From contig NC_087066.1 in NCBI RefSeq assembly GCF_963678635.1, positions 13,376,517-13,440,516 of the forward strand: a DNA stretch of 64,000 nt. Reading direction: 5' to 3'. How positions within the stretch are numbered: the first letter of the stretch is position 1; every line of letters starts with the position of its first letter. Below the pieces are notes generated by a model. The model searched no databases, was not told the DNA's origin, and was given only the letters and a program-made list of their open reading frames with translations. Below are positions 22,441 to 34,327 of the stretch, piece by piece. Position numbers and translations under genes: made by a program. Source of the stretch: Symsagittifera roscoffensis (lineage: Eukaryota > Xenacoelomorpha > Acoela > Convolutidae).

Positions 22441-22454
22441 TGTGTGTATATATG

Positions 22455-22488
<34 letters not shown>

Positions 22489-22494
22489 TGTATG

Positions 22495-22551
<57 letters not shown>

Positions 22552-22732
22552 GTATGTATGTATGTATGTATGTATGTATGTATGTATGTATGTATGTATG
22601 TATGTATGTATGTATGTATGTATGTATGTATGTATGTATGTATGTATGTATGTATGTATGTATGTATGAATGTATGTAAGTATGTATGTATGTATGTGAG
22701 TATGTTTGTATGTAAGTATGTATGTATGTATG

Positions 22733-22767
<35 letters not shown>

Positions 22768-22784
22768 GTATGTATGTATGTATG

Positions 22785-22819
<35 letters not shown>

Positions 22820-22862
22820 GTATGTATGTATGTTTGTATGTATGTATGTATGTATGTATGCG
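22440..22862. repeat. (TATG)n and (TA)n microsatellite
   Basis: More than 400 bp of TATG tetranucleotides interrupted by a TA run (about 22499-22546) and, near the right end, by variant units such as TATGAATG, TAAG and TTTG. The long MYVCMYVC-type open frames here are translation of the repeat only. Confidence 0.97.
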
Positions 22863-23228
22863 TGTATTGGAACCAGTTCTAAGCTAGAAAATATAATTGG
22901 TTATAAATGTATTTGCCTATCTCTATAAAGTACTACTAACTAACCAATCATATTCCATATCTAGTACCGACACTTATTTGTAAATTACCAGAACAGTTTG
23001 AATTAAACTTAGACTACAGTTGTTGTCCTTCTTGATAAAACTCCAAGAATAAATACGCAAAAACCAGTATATACTAGATCTTTTGGGACTAGAGATATGA
23101 GAGTAGGATTAAGATTGGTATTGGACTAAGAAACTGCACGAATCTATCCAGCCGAAAATAAGATAGCGTGACGAAAAGACGGTGTATCTGAAATTACTCT
23201 ATGAGTATAAAAAAGGTCATAACTCAGT
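22863..23228. repeat. 365-bp spacer between microsatellites, copy 1
   Basis: Starts TGTATTGGAACCAGTTCTAA and ends AGGTCATAACTCAGTATG. Repeated apparently without change at 23613-23978, a 750-bp tandem unit made of microsatellite plus spacer. Confidence 0.85.
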
Positions 23229-23407
23229 ATGTTTGTATGTATGTATGTATGTATGTATGTATGTATGTATGTATGTATGTATGTATGTATGTATGTATGT
23301 ATGTATGTATGTATGTATGTATGTATGTATGTATGTATGTATGAATGTATGTAAGTATGTATGTATGTATGTGAGTATGTTTGTATGTAAGTATGTATGT
23401 ATGTATG

Positions 23408-23441
<34 letters not shown>

Positions 23442-23535
23442 TGTATGTATGTATGTATGTATGTATGTATGAATGTATGTAAGTATGTATGTATGTATGT
23501 GAGTATGTTTGTATGTAAGTATGTATGTATGTATG

Positions 23536-23570
<35 letters not shown>

Positions 23571-23612
23571 GTATGTATGTATGTTTGTATGTATGTATGT
23601 ATGTATGTATGC
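23229..23612. repeat. (TATG)n microsatellite, second block
   Basis: TATG repeats with the same ordered variants (GAATG, TAAG, TGAG, TTTG) as the first block. The variant string occurs twice in this block, so it too has expanded by unequal exchange. Confidence 0.95.
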
Positions 23613-23978
23613 GTGTATTGGAACCAGTTCTAAGCTAGAAAATATAATTGGTTATAAATGTATTTGCCTATCTCTATAAAGTACTACTAACTAACCAATC
23701 ATATTCCATATCTAGTACCGACACTTATTTGTAAATTACCAGAACAGTTTGAATTAAACTTAGACTACAGTTGTTGTCCTTCTTGATAAAACTCCAAGAA
23801 TAAATACGCAAAAACCAGTATATACTAGATCTTTTGGGACTAGAGATATGAGAGTAGGATTAAGATTGGTATTGGACTAAGAAACTGCACGAATCTATCC
23901 AGCCGAAAATAAGATAGCGTGACGAAAAGACGGTGTATCTGAAATTACTCTATGAGTATAAAAAAGGTCATAACTCAG
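23613..23978. repeat. 365-bp spacer between microsatellites, copy 2
   Basis: Second copy of 22863-23228. I see no difference by eye over the full length. Confidence 0.85.
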
Positions 23979-24085
23979 TATGTTTGTATGTATGTATGTA
24001 TGTATGTATGTATGTATGTATGTATGTATGTATGTATGTATGTATGTATGTATGTATGTATGTATGAATGTATATATGTATGTAT
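23979..24085. repeat. (TATG)n microsatellite, third block
   Basis: About 100 bp of TATG repeat ending in GAATGTATATATG before unique sequence. Confidence 0.95.
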
Positions 24086-24099
24086 TTACTTCATCAGCT

Positions 24100-24500
24100 T
24101 TACTTCATCAGCCTATAGTCCATGTTCTGGAGCCAATAGGTTTATTTCGATTTCAATGGAAAACACATTGTTGGTGGATTGTTTTTTTCAATGCTGTTTC
24201 ATAGAAATCTTCAGAAAAGTTGAAACACTGACGCTTGTTGGTTGTGAAATAAACGACTCAGATTTTCTGCTTTTTGGGTTTTTGGTTAAAAAAAAAACGA
24301 ACAAAAAAAACTTCAGTGCTTTTAAACCATATTTCTTTGGGACTCCCTCTATTCAAAGGAAAAATAGACAGTACATAGTTTCTTTGTTGAACCATTTAGA
24401 ACATGAGTTAACCTATAAAATAAAAATATGTTCTTTTATTTCTTCTGAATGCAAAATTAATTGAATAATATTGTGTTAATACTGATATCAACTTTTGGAT
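24100..24500. repeat. Dispersed repeat module preceding the 21-bp minisatellite
   Basis: Homologous, with many changes, to 25630-25960 (shared words GAAGTTGAAA, TTTTTGGTTAAAAAA, GGAAAAAT.GACA, AACATGA). In both places a 21-bp minisatellite follows to the right, so the module and the minisatellite form one composite repeat. Confidence 0.5.
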
Positions 24501-24639
24501 ATTGCATTCGTAATTTTAACTTCATTAATATGATTTGAAGCGAAACTTGTGTTCTAGTCCTTTTGTACCAAAAAAAATCTAATGTGAAGCTGAGTGTTAT
24601 TTCGCTTGAGAGGAGCTTGTTTGGGGTTCATGTTCTTCT

Positions 24640-25560
24640 AGGGTTTTGCAGACTTATATTCAGTTTTAGCATACATACTTTTGGTCTTTGCAGACTTATG
24701 TTCAGACTCTGCAGACTTATATTCTGACTTTGCAAGCTTCTGCTCGGAGTTTCACCTGTGTAGGGTCTCCAAGTTTTCGGTCCCCATGCGGATCAATTCA
24801 GATTTTGCAGATTTTATATTCAGACTTTGGAAACTTTATGTTCAGACTTTGCAGACATATGTTCAGGCTCTGAAGACTTAGGTTCAGACTTTGAAGACTT
24901 AATTTCAGACTGAGGTTCAGATATTGTCGACTTTTTTCACGCTTTGCAGACTTATTTTCAGTCTTTGCAGACATTTTTTCAAAATTTGAAGACTTTTGAT
25001 TACATTTTGCAACTTTGACCTGCATGACGAATACGCGTAACGTTTCAGACTTTGCAGATTTAGGTTCAGACTTTGCCGACTTATCTTAGGAGTATGCACA
25101 CTAATGTTCAGACTTTGCATATTCACACAGTGCAGACTTGTGTTCAGTCTTGGCAGTCTTAGATTCAGACTTTGCAGACTTATGTTCAGACTTTGCAGAA
25201 TAATTTTTAAACTTGGAAAATTTTTATCAGACTTTGCTGACTTATGTTCAGATTTTGCAGATTTATGTTCAGACTCCGCAGATTTATGTTTAGAAATTGC
25301 AGATTATGTTCAGACTTTGCAGACTTATGTTCAGACCTTGCAAACTCTAGTTCAGTCCTTGCTGTCTTATGTTCAGACTTTGAAGACTAATGTTCACATT
25401 TGCAGAATTATGTTCAGACTTTGCAGACTTGTGTTCAGACTTTGCAGACTTGTTTTCAGACTTTGCAGTCTTGTGTTTAGGTTTTGCAGACTTATGTTCG
25501 AACTTTGAAGACCTATGTACTTATGTTTAGTTTTTACAAACTTTGACCTGCGTGGCGACT
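24640..25560. repeat. 21-bp degenerate minisatellite, block 1
   Basis: Tandem units with consensus TTCAGACTTTGCAGACTTATG, about 40 units with many substitutions and length variants. Since the period is a multiple of three, open frames such as FRLCRLM appear on both strands. They reflect the repeat and not a protein. Confidence 0.85.
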
Positions 25561-25629
25561 TTGAATTTTTGATCCACACACGGATCGATTCAGACTTAAC
25601 CATTAGACTTGTGAATTTCGTTATTAATG

Positions 25630-25960
25630 GAAACCACACTTATGATGTAATACGCCCCACCGCCCCTGTTTCACAAAAATCTTAACAGAAGTTGAAATAC
25701 TGAAGCTTGTCGATTGTAAAAAAAAACAGCTCTGATGTTCTGCCTACTGGGTCTTTGGTTCAAAAAAAACAATCAAAACAAAACTGTAGCGTCTCCCACT
25801 ATACTCCTTCGAAATTTTTAACTGTTCAACGGAAAAATTGACAAGACTACTTGGTTTCTTTCATGAAGCATTTTGAACATGATTGAGAATTACCCAATCA
25901 AATAAACATTTTAACTTTTGCTCATTTTTTTGCAAATTTACATGAATAACTTTGTGACAG
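25630..25960. repeat. Dispersed repeat module, second copy
   Basis: Diverged copy of 24100-24500, again followed by the 21-bp minisatellite. Confidence 0.5.
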
Positions 25961-26029
25961 TGAAGAGATTAACATTTGGAAAACAGGACTATGGTATGGT
26001 TTTTTGGACCCCACGCGGATCGATCGAGA

Positions 26030-26205
26030 CTTTTCAGTCTTTATGTTCAGAAATTGCAGACTTGGAAATCAGGAATTATGTTCAGACTTTGCAGACTTGT
26101 GCTCAGACTTTGCAGACTTGCTTTCGGACTTTGCAGACTTAAGTTCAGACCTTGCAGTTTTCTTCAGAATTTGAAGACTTAAGTTTAGACTTTGCAAATT
26201 TTGAC
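26030..26205. repeat. 21-bp minisatellite, block 2
   Basis: About eight units of the TTCAGACTTTGCAGACTTATG type, followed by GTTTAGACTTTGCA and a GACCTGTGTGG word that also ends blocks 1 and 3. Confidence 0.8.
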
Positions 26206-26279
26206 CTGTGTGGCCATGTCTTACCAAATTGCTTGATCTCTTTTTAGAATTTGAATGGATACTGAGAAAAAAATCACAC

Positions 26280-28410
26280 AAAAAATCTAGAATTTCCTAA
26301 ATTTAGATTTAAAACAATACTAATGACTTTTTAAAAAACCACGTGCTATAGAAAACTTTATTTATCCGTTTTCCACTTTTGCCATTTTCAATAAAAATAA
26401 TGCACATAGAAACCGTGCTCTTGTTCTGGAGATATCACCACGTTTAAGTAATTTATTTGAAATGAATTTATCAACAACAGCAGCCAACTAATTTTTTCTA
26501 ACGTTCTAATTTATTTTTTTTGCATGGTAAAAAATATACTGAAAAAAATCAAATGAAAAATTTATAATTTCCTAAATTTAGATTGAAAACAGCAGTAATG
26601 ACTTTTGAGAACACTACGTGCTATAGAATTTTTCATTTAACCACTTGTCCAATAAAATGTTGCTTCAAAGCTTCCTTCTAATGCGAAAACGTTACTCGTT
26701 GTAAAATCACTGAAATTTAGAGCTTAAAAAACGACTGCACTAAATATATCCCGCCCTGTGAAAGTAAAATCATCTGGAGTCACTTCTACAGCGGACACCG
26801 CTTTACCAACTGCCTAGAACACTCGTTGAGTTTCATAAAAAGCAGCTGCAGTTGCATTTGCAAACTGACAGATTTTTAAACAGCTTTTCAAACATCTCAC
26901 CTAAATAGGCTTGACAAAGAAATGTAAGTATCTCCAGTAATGATGTTGTGAAAGCTTATCGATCAAAAAAAAACAACATGACAAAAGGATGAAAATTGAA
27001 CCTTTCTTCAACAGAGTGGAAGACATATTAATAATACAAGAAAACATTATAGCAAAACGAAAGAAACCTTGAAACCCTGTATCTGTTTGTTACTTCGTGA
27101 ATGCACACGAAAAATCTAGAAATTCCTAAATTTAGATTTAAAACAATACTCGTGAATTTTTAAAAAACCACGTGTTATAGAAAACTTTATTTATCCGTTT
27201 TCCACATTTGCCATTTTCAATAAAAATATTGAACATAGAAACCGTGCTCTCGTTCTGGAGATATCACCACGTTTCAGTAATTTATTTGAAATGAATTTAT
27301 CAACAACAGCAGCCAACTACTTTTTTTAACGTTCTAATTTATTTTTTTGTATGTTAAAAAAGATACTGAAAAAATCACAAAAATTCTATAATTTCCTAAT
27401 ATTAGATTGAAAACAGCAGTATTGACTTTTGAAAACACCACGTGCTAGAGAACTTTTTATTTAACCATTTTTTTAATGAAATGTTGCTTCAAAGCTTCCT
27501 TCTAATGCGAAAACGTTACTCGTTGTAAAAATACTGAAATTTAGAGCTTAAAAAACGAGTGCACAAAATTTATCCCTCCCTATGAAAGTAAGATCATCTT
27601 GAGTCACTTCTACAGCGGACACTGCTTAACCAACTGCCTAGAACACTCGTTAAGTTTTACAATAAGCAGCTGCAGTTGCATTTTCAAACTGACAGATTTT
27701 TAAATAAACAGCTTTTCAAACATCTCACCTGAATAGGCTTGACAAAGAAATGAAAGTGTCTCCAGTAATGATGTTGTGAAAGCTTATCAATCAAAAAAAA
27801 CCACATGACAAAACGATGAAAATTGAACCTTTCTTCAACAAAGTGGATGACATATTAATAATACAGGAAAACATTATAGCAAAACGAAAGAAACCTTGAA
27901 ACCCAGTATCTGTTTGTTACTTTTCAGTTGTTTCCCATTTCGAGATTTAACCTTAAATTTCTACATTACCATTCAACCACAAATCAACATTTCTTAACAA
28001 TTATTTTGAATAGTTCGGTTTAGTTCAATTCGCGAGTTTTGAAGCTCATCTGACTATTGCATCAAATGAGCAGAACGTTCTACGAATAATTTCAAGAGTT
28101 TAAGATAACTAAAATTGCCAAAACGAACATTGAAAGTCGAACAAAAATCTGGATACATGCCCCCAGACTGCTACAAATCTTCTTCAAAATTTTAATTTTT
28201 CGGCTGTGTATATATTTGAAATATCAAATTTTGTTGTTAAAAATTAAGTAACACCAAATGGGATGCATCACCAAAGCGTGTTTTAGATATTTATTTCCTG
28301 TACCGAGTTCTTTTTACTAGTCCAATTTTTATAGCAAAGGGCTGGGGCTGGGAAACTGGCGTTTTCCCAATCATATCCCATTCTTACTTCCAACTTTCAT
28401 ATCCCATTCA
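26280..28410. repeat. Composite repeat with two tandem 830-bp subunits
   Basis: Subunit 1 (26280-27110) and subunit 2 (27110-27930) share the words TTTCCTAAATTTAGATT, ACCACGTG, TTTATTTATCCGTTTTCCAC, CTGCCTAGAACACTCG and AGCAGCTGCAGTTGC in the same order. The tail (27930-28410) ends in GGGCTGGGGCTGGGAAACTG and recurs at 29530-29985. Related subunits sit inside the 1.21-kb duplication at 19.9-20.5 and 21.1-21.7 kb. No coding capacity seen; probably a non-autonomous element family. Confidence 0.65.
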
Positions 28411-28424
28411 TACTTCCAGACTCA

Positions 28425-28660
28425 TGTTAGGTTTTTGCAGACTTATTTTCAGACTTTGCAGATTTATTTTCAGACTTTGCAGTTTTATAGTTCGATATTG
28501 CAGACTTGTGTTCGGACTTTGCAGACTTATGCTCAGACTTTGCAGACTTGTGTTCAGATTTTGCAGACTTGCCTTCAGACTTTGCAGATTTATGTTCAGA
28601 CTTTGCAGTTTTTTTTCAGAATTTGAAGACTTATGTTTAGACTTTGCAGATTTTGACCTG
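28425..28660. repeat. 21-bp minisatellite, block 3
   Basis: About eleven units of the TTCAGACTTTGCAGACTTATG family between the tail of one composite repeat and the head of the next. Confidence 0.85.
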
Positions 28661-28719
28661 GGTGGCCAATTCATACCAAATTGCATGATCTCTTTTTAGA
28701 ATCCGAATCGAAACTGATA

Positions 28720-29985
28720 AAAAATTACACGAAAAATCTAGAAATTCCTAAATTTAGATTTAAAACAATACTAATGACTTTTTAAAAAACCACGTGCTAT
28801 AGAAAACTTTATTTATCCGTTTTCCACTTTTGCCATTTTCAAGCAAAATATTGAACATACAAACCGTGCTCTCGTTCTGGAGATATCACCACGTTTAAAT
28901 ATTTTATTTGAAATGAATTTATCAACAGCAGCCAACTAATTTTTTCAACGTTCTAATTTATTTTCTTTTGCAAAAAAAATCACATCAAAAATCTATAATT
29001 TCCTAAATTCAGATTGAAAACAGCAGTAATGACTTTTGAAAACACCGCGTGCTATATAACTTTTTATTCAACCATTTTTCCAAAGAAATGTTGCTTCAAA
29101 GCTTCCTTCTGATGCGAAAACGTTGCTCGTTAAAAAAACACTGAAATTTAGTGCTTAAAAAACGACTGCACAAAATATATCCCGCCCTGTGAAAGTAACA
29201 TCATCTTGAGTTACTTCTCTACAGCGGACACCGCTGTACCAACTGCCTAGAACGCTCGATGAGTTTTACAATAAGCAGCTGCAGTTGCATTTGCAAACTG
29301 ACAGATTTTTAAACAGCTTTTCAAACATCTCACCTGAATAGGCTTAACAAAGAAATGTAAGTATCTCCAGTAATGATGTTGTGAAGGCTTTTTGATCAAA
29401 AGAAAACCACATGACAAAAGGATGAAAATTGAACCTTTCTTCAACAGAGTGGTTGACATATTTATAACTGAAGAAAAGATTGTAGCAAAATGAAAGAAAC
29501 CTTGAAACCCAGTATCTGTTTGTTACTTTTCAGTTATTTCTCATTTCAAGGCTTAACATTAAACTTCTACATTATCATTCAACCACAAATCAACAATTCT
29601 TCAAATTTATTTTGAATAGTTCGGTTGACTTCAAATTGCGAGACTTGAACCTCATCTGACTATTGCATCAGTTGAACAGAACGTTCTAATGAGCTTAAGA
29701 TTATTAAAATTGCCAAAAACAAACCTTGAAAACCAAGCTGGATAGATCCCCCGGATAGCTGCAATTTTTCTTCAAAATTTTAATTTTTCGGCTGTGTAAA
29801 TTTGAAACATCAAATTTCATTGTTGAAAAATAACTAACACCAATTGGGATGCATCATCAAACCGTTTTTAAGATATTTATTTCCTATACCGAGTTCTTTT
29901 TACTAGTCCAGTTGTTATAGCAAAGGGCTGGGGCTGGGAAACTGGCGTTTTTCCAATCATATCCCATTCATACGTCCCACTTTAA
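28720..29985. repeat. Composite repeat, further copy with one subunit
   Basis: Colinear with 27110-28410 (subunit plus tail), ending in the same GGGCTGGGGCTGGGAAACTG word near 29925. Together with the preceding minisatellite it repeats the 26.03-28.41 kb arrangement. Confidence 0.65.
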
Positions 29986-29999
29986 CACACTTTTAGGAT

Positions 30000-30900
30000 T
30001 CGTTATCTTTTTTCACGGGAAGAGGCTATTACAACGAAAGGAGTCACAGAAGAGTTGAACTAACAAGCAAACTTTTTGAGTCTGTTGTCTACTGTCTTTT
30101 ATTACCATTAAATCAGTATCCGCTCGCTCATTATTTTGCCCAAATTGCCTACTTCTGGTCCAAGGAGTGATATCCCAATTGCTTATATTCTCCGGTAGAT
30201 CTGGCTCAAATTGTGATGTCTTTTGGCAATAGCTGTTGTATTCTAATGTTTTGGCGCCCTGCGTTCTGTGGGGTCCTAGAAGCGACTTCCTGAATTCGGA
30301 TGGGGACTGTTTGTTTTTCGGGCAAACAGTCCCCATCCGAATTCAGGAAGTCGCTTTTAGGACCCCACAGAACGCAGGGCGCCAAAACATTAGAATACAA
30401 CAGCTATTGCCAAAAGACATCACAATTTGAGCCAGATCTACCGGAAAACATAACCTTCTAAACTTAACCTTCTATCAGCTAGGTCTACCATTCCAACCAA
30501 CAAACACTGAGTTCTGTGAGGCAGTTTTTGTAGATCCGTTATCACGAAGGCCGTGTGTACGAGAGATCCGAGTGGTCTAGGTTTTTTCATGGCGCGATCA
30601 AACCATCTTTAGTATCCGTTCAATGAATTTCATAAGGTAGCTTCTTTTGTTCCCATAAGAAGATGCTTGCCAATTTTACTTCACCGTGGCTTTTAGCTAT
30701 AAGATTGACACTTTTTTCGAGAGTTTTGACTTATTTCAAACCCGGCCGCTTGTGTTTTTTTTCGAATTATCGTTTTTACTAGAAAATACCAAGCTAGGTA
30801 CTACTCATTAAACTTCACAATACTACATGCTTTTCTCAACATAAAAGTTTTAATCTAATTCTCAGTTCTGCTACAAGGTATTAGAGTCACCGATCCTACA
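30000..30900 (-). repeat. Left (3') LTR-like end of copy 2
   Basis: Aligns with 300-1030 and with 36310-36868, ending in TTAGAGTCACC near 30890. It is interrupted by a perfect-looking inverted duplication at 30191-30445 that the other two LTR copies lack. Confidence 0.5.
30191..30445. repeat. Palindrome, 123-bp arms, 9-bp loop
   Basis: Arms 30191-30313 and 30323-30445 are reverse complements with one visible mismatch (CCTAGAAG versus CTTTTAGG), around a loop TTTTTCGGG. It would form a long hairpin if transcribed. The same 64-residue open frame appears on both strands only because of the symmetry. Confidence 0.95.
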
Positions 30901-31679
30901 GTTTTCCCTCCTAGTCTTTTGTTCTTTCGACTTAAGTTAGTCAAAAAGCTTACATGTGGGTATTTATACAAATTAAGGTAGCCTCATCAAACATCTTTAA
31001 ATAAAAGAGGCACAATATCTTCTCTCTCCTAATCTTTTACTGCTAAGCCGGCCCTTCCCTTGATAACAAGACAGCCTCTTCTTGCGTTTGTTATCAATTA
31101 CCAACCTAAAAAATAATCATGCCGTTAGTGTCCTTGCTTAGAATGACTTTTTTTTCTCTATCATTTTTCTTCAAACGTAATTGCGGACGCACAAGTCACA
31201 AAACTGACTGCTGATGACTTTATTCTTCGTAGTACGATCCAAACTCTTGCTGAATTTTTAGAATTAAAGTCCTACATTCACGTTATAAATTGAAGGGGAG
31301 TCCCATTTAGATATAAAGCAAATACCGACTCATTGAATGACAAAGTGTTCTGTAAAGCCAGTTTAAAATCTCATACCAGTCGATACCAAACCGCAATGGT
31401 GAGTTTCTGACTCAAATTGGTCTACCTTCATCAGAACATCTGTTGTCCAACTTTGCATCACAGGTTCAACCACCACCGTCTCACTCGCATGTTTACCTTC
31501 CAGTTCATTATGGAAGATTCGGATGATATTCCCTTCTGTCCGCCAGTTCCGTTGTAGCTTAAGTTTCTAGCAAATCGCTCTCTCGTCTCAAGTTTTCATT
31601 TAACCCAGGGGAACTAAGAAGTTGCTCCGTTAAAACTCGATTTCTTCGCGACAATTTTATCACGGGTTCTGGCTTTGGG

Positions 31680-32200
31680 CCTGTATGCGGTTTGGATCCC
31701 TCCCAATTGTTCTCCAACAACGACTTGTATTCGGTGTGCATCCCCAGATAATTAGAGAGTTTTGCTGATCAATATGGTGTAGGTCACTTTTTTGCGGCAG
31801 CTTCCTCTGGTTCTCAAAATTGTTTCAACACGTTGAAATGCAATAAAATCACTTAGACTGGAGCCAATTGCTCTAGCATCTTCTCTCGCACTTCTTATCT
31901 AGTCATTCCGGAAAATATTCTTTCGTCAGCGGTTCGTCGTGCAGTTCTTAATTGGATCTCTTCCGATTTTTTGCTCACAACGCCTTGGCTTCGGCATGCA
32001 TCCCCAGATCATCAAAAAAGATCGCCGATTGATATGGTGTCGGTGACACTCTTGCGGCAGCCTCCTCTGGTTGGGTTAAGTCCTCAAAATAACGTTACAA
32101 ACTTTTATTTCCTTTCGAATATCTTGACCAAAACTACCTATGTTGCCTCCCATGTAAGGAAAGACTTCATTGATTTGATCGACATCTTCGCCCATTCCAG
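31680..32200 (-). pseudogene. Duplicated integrase C-terminal stretch, copy 2
   Basis: Two tandem versions of about 280 bp (31680-31930 and 31955-32200) share GCATCCCCAGAT.AT, TGATATGGTGT and TTGCGGCAGC.TCCTCTGG. They correspond to the GPY-motif region of copy 1 (1860-2090). The Gly-Pro-Tyr codons are not preserved in an open frame. Confidence 0.45.
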
Positions 32201-32263
32201 TCGCAGAGAGCTCAACCTGAAGTTTATTTGAATACTAATCCTTTTGTTGACGTTGGTCCATTA

Positions 32264-32850
32264 CTAAGACTTCACTCGCACTGCTTTTAGGTCAATCCTC
32301 AAAAAATTGTTCGTTGTGCGGTTTTGCGTAGAACAGGCCAACTGGATACTGGCATATTTGTATGTGCAACATACCAAGCGGCGTATTCGTAGTCCCGATA
32401 TCGGGTTGGTCGTCGCGTTGTACAAAAAATTCAACTTCGGCACAACACTTAGAAAAAACACCGGCCAGTTTTGTGTTGTATCTCTTCGTCTGCCCTTTTG
32501 ATTGCAAGTTACACGGGGAATATGGGTCTTATCTATCCCTAGGAGTCGGCACATCTCATGTATCAAATTGACTGCAAAATTTTTCCCTTGATCAGTTTGC
32601 AAGACATCGAGACCTCCAAACTTTTATTTTCAATTCTCCACTGTGTCTCTTGCAGTGTCAGTTATTTCTGTTGACACCAAAGGAAACAAATCGCATACAT
32701 CGCAAACCAATCCATTATTACCAATATTTGCTTCGCTCTGGTGCCCGCATCGTTTCTGGACCCAATACATCCACTGCTACCAAGCTGAAACTGGTGCGAG
32801 GAACAAATGCAGCCTGACCCGTCGCGCGCTTTTTGTTTCAACGCCATCAT
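32264..32850 (-). pseudogene. Integrase catalytic core, copy 2
   Basis: The minus strand reads ILVIMDWFAMYAICF (32662-32850), the hydrophobic strand of the first half of the core, preceded in another frame by DVLGP, the block of the first catalytic Asp. It then reads MQTDQGKNFAVNLIHEMCRL (32540-32602), with the second catalytic Asp in TDQG. The third block with Glu is not clear. The family inserts retrotransposon cDNA into chromosomes. The two blocks are in different frames, so the gene is dead. Confidence 0.75.
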
Positions 32851-32942
32851 TTATTTTCGACCACGAAAACCTCTTCTGTCATGTAGCCAGAGTCTTATCA
32901 ACAGCGATTTGTCCTCCCCTTGCTTTCAATGAAGGCAACTCG

Positions 32943-33273
32943 CTATATATCCCTTTCTGACTCACAGCTGGGAGTATGGTTAAAAATCGGTGGAGAGCCG
33001 TCCTTCTGAAACCATTTCTTATAGGGGATCTTGCCTCTTCTCCTCATCTTATTCCATCGCAAGCCATTAAACCAGGGTTTGTAGTGAACTTCCTGCTCGT
33101 GTCCGATGAGTTTCGTCCCGAGCGATGCCATGACCCCTAATTTGTCTGAAAACGCCAACCAATGAAAAAAACTTGGGCGATGAATCTAAGCATCTGTTCG
33201 TTTCCAACTGATGGTCTCTCCTTTGTTGTCGTCCAACACACTGAATGTGTATACCTTTTTTTGCAGGGGCCAT
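32943..33273 (-). pseudogene. Region upstream of integrase zinc domain, copy 2
   Basis: Open pieces contain WNKMRRRGKIPYKKWFQKDG, which matches WNVLSVRGEFLCNKWFQRDG of copy 1 in spacing and in the conserved W-N...R.....KWFQ.DG pattern, and the word DDNKGETI. The zinc-binding residues themselves are not seen in this copy. Confidence 0.5.
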
Positions 33274-33299
33274 CCTGTTCTTCTAAAAGATTCCGCTAG

Positions 33300-34320
33300 C
33301 GAGACTACTTCAGGGCACACTTACTGGTGTCGTCTTTGTCTTCCGTTGACCAAGTTTCTAGCTCCCCATCTTTCTCTTCGACTATCCTAACACTGTGGTC
33401 CTTGTAGCTGGACGGTTAAATTTTGGATAATTCATCTTTTGAGCCAAAATTCATCGGAGTCTCCTGACTCTGGCTCCCACAAAGCTGTCGACACCTGACA
33501 CTGTTCTACTCACTCTGCTCTCCTGCAGCTGGCTGAAACCCATATCGCAGAGGAACAGTCGATTCTTCCATAGGTCTAGTCCACTATGTGTCGCTACCGA
33601 AATGCGGAGAAAATATGTTTTCTTTCATTGATTGCATTCCCATAATTATCCGATTTTTCAGCCCGGTAACCAGTAGTGCATCAATAAAATAATCGATCTC
33701 TTCTAACTTCAAATTAAACGTGTTGCGTTTGTCGACATCTATCTCTCATCCATTAGTTTTCTCTAGATGGCCCTCGTATTCAAGGTTTTGAGCCATCCTA
33801 TTGGAATAAAATTAGTCGTATTTCCAGTATCCAATAACACCTATACACATTTCCTAATCACAAAAGCATCTGCAACTGCCCCGTAGTGCTTTCCGTCAAT
33901 CATCTGACTGACAGCAGCACTTTCGTTGTGTGTTTCCGTCCCCATCCTCCGTCCCCTAGAGTAATCCTCTAAAGTCGCATCTCGTCTGGCTTTGTGCTGT
34001 ACTTGAAAAAAATGAAAAAAACGGTCGGGACAAAACCTCCTTCGAATCTTACTGGCTTGGCCCTCGGTGTTTCTAATGTTTCAAAGCACTTCCGTAGCAC
34101 TCCTTCGCTAAGCGATCTTTCTGAGTGCTCTCAAAACAGCTCCCCTGTACTCAATCATTTTCGCTCCATAGCGCACTGCCGTATGTCTGGTTATATGTAG
34201 AACTCTGGTTGTTGTTGGGCCGAGCAACTGCCTGGAATTTGGGTTGCTCTTGTCTTGGTGAAATTTCTCAATGGAGAGCAGAGATAACAGAGTTATTGAT
34301 CACGCTTATCAAGGCATCAT
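33300..34320. other. Retroelement interior without recognisable domain
   Basis: Aligns loosely with 3340-4230 of copy 1 (GACTATCCTAACACTGTGGTCC, TCGACACCTGACACTGTT). No protease, RT or RNase H motif is visible. Confidence 0.4.
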
Positions 34321-34327
34321 GATTTTC

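Noticed and set aside
22416-22928. Several 70-170-codon open frames reading MYVCMYVC
   Set aside because: They are translations of the TATG microsatellite in three frames. The 170-codon frame at 23952-24464 is the microsatellite followed by unrelated AT-rich sequence.
25104-25508. 134-codon frame reading FRLCRLMFRLCRL, and its counterparts on the other strand
   Set aside because: Product of the 21-bp minisatellite; open on both strands because the period is a multiple of three.
30206-30430. Two identical 64-codon frames on opposite strands
   Set aside because: Caused by the palindrome; not genes.
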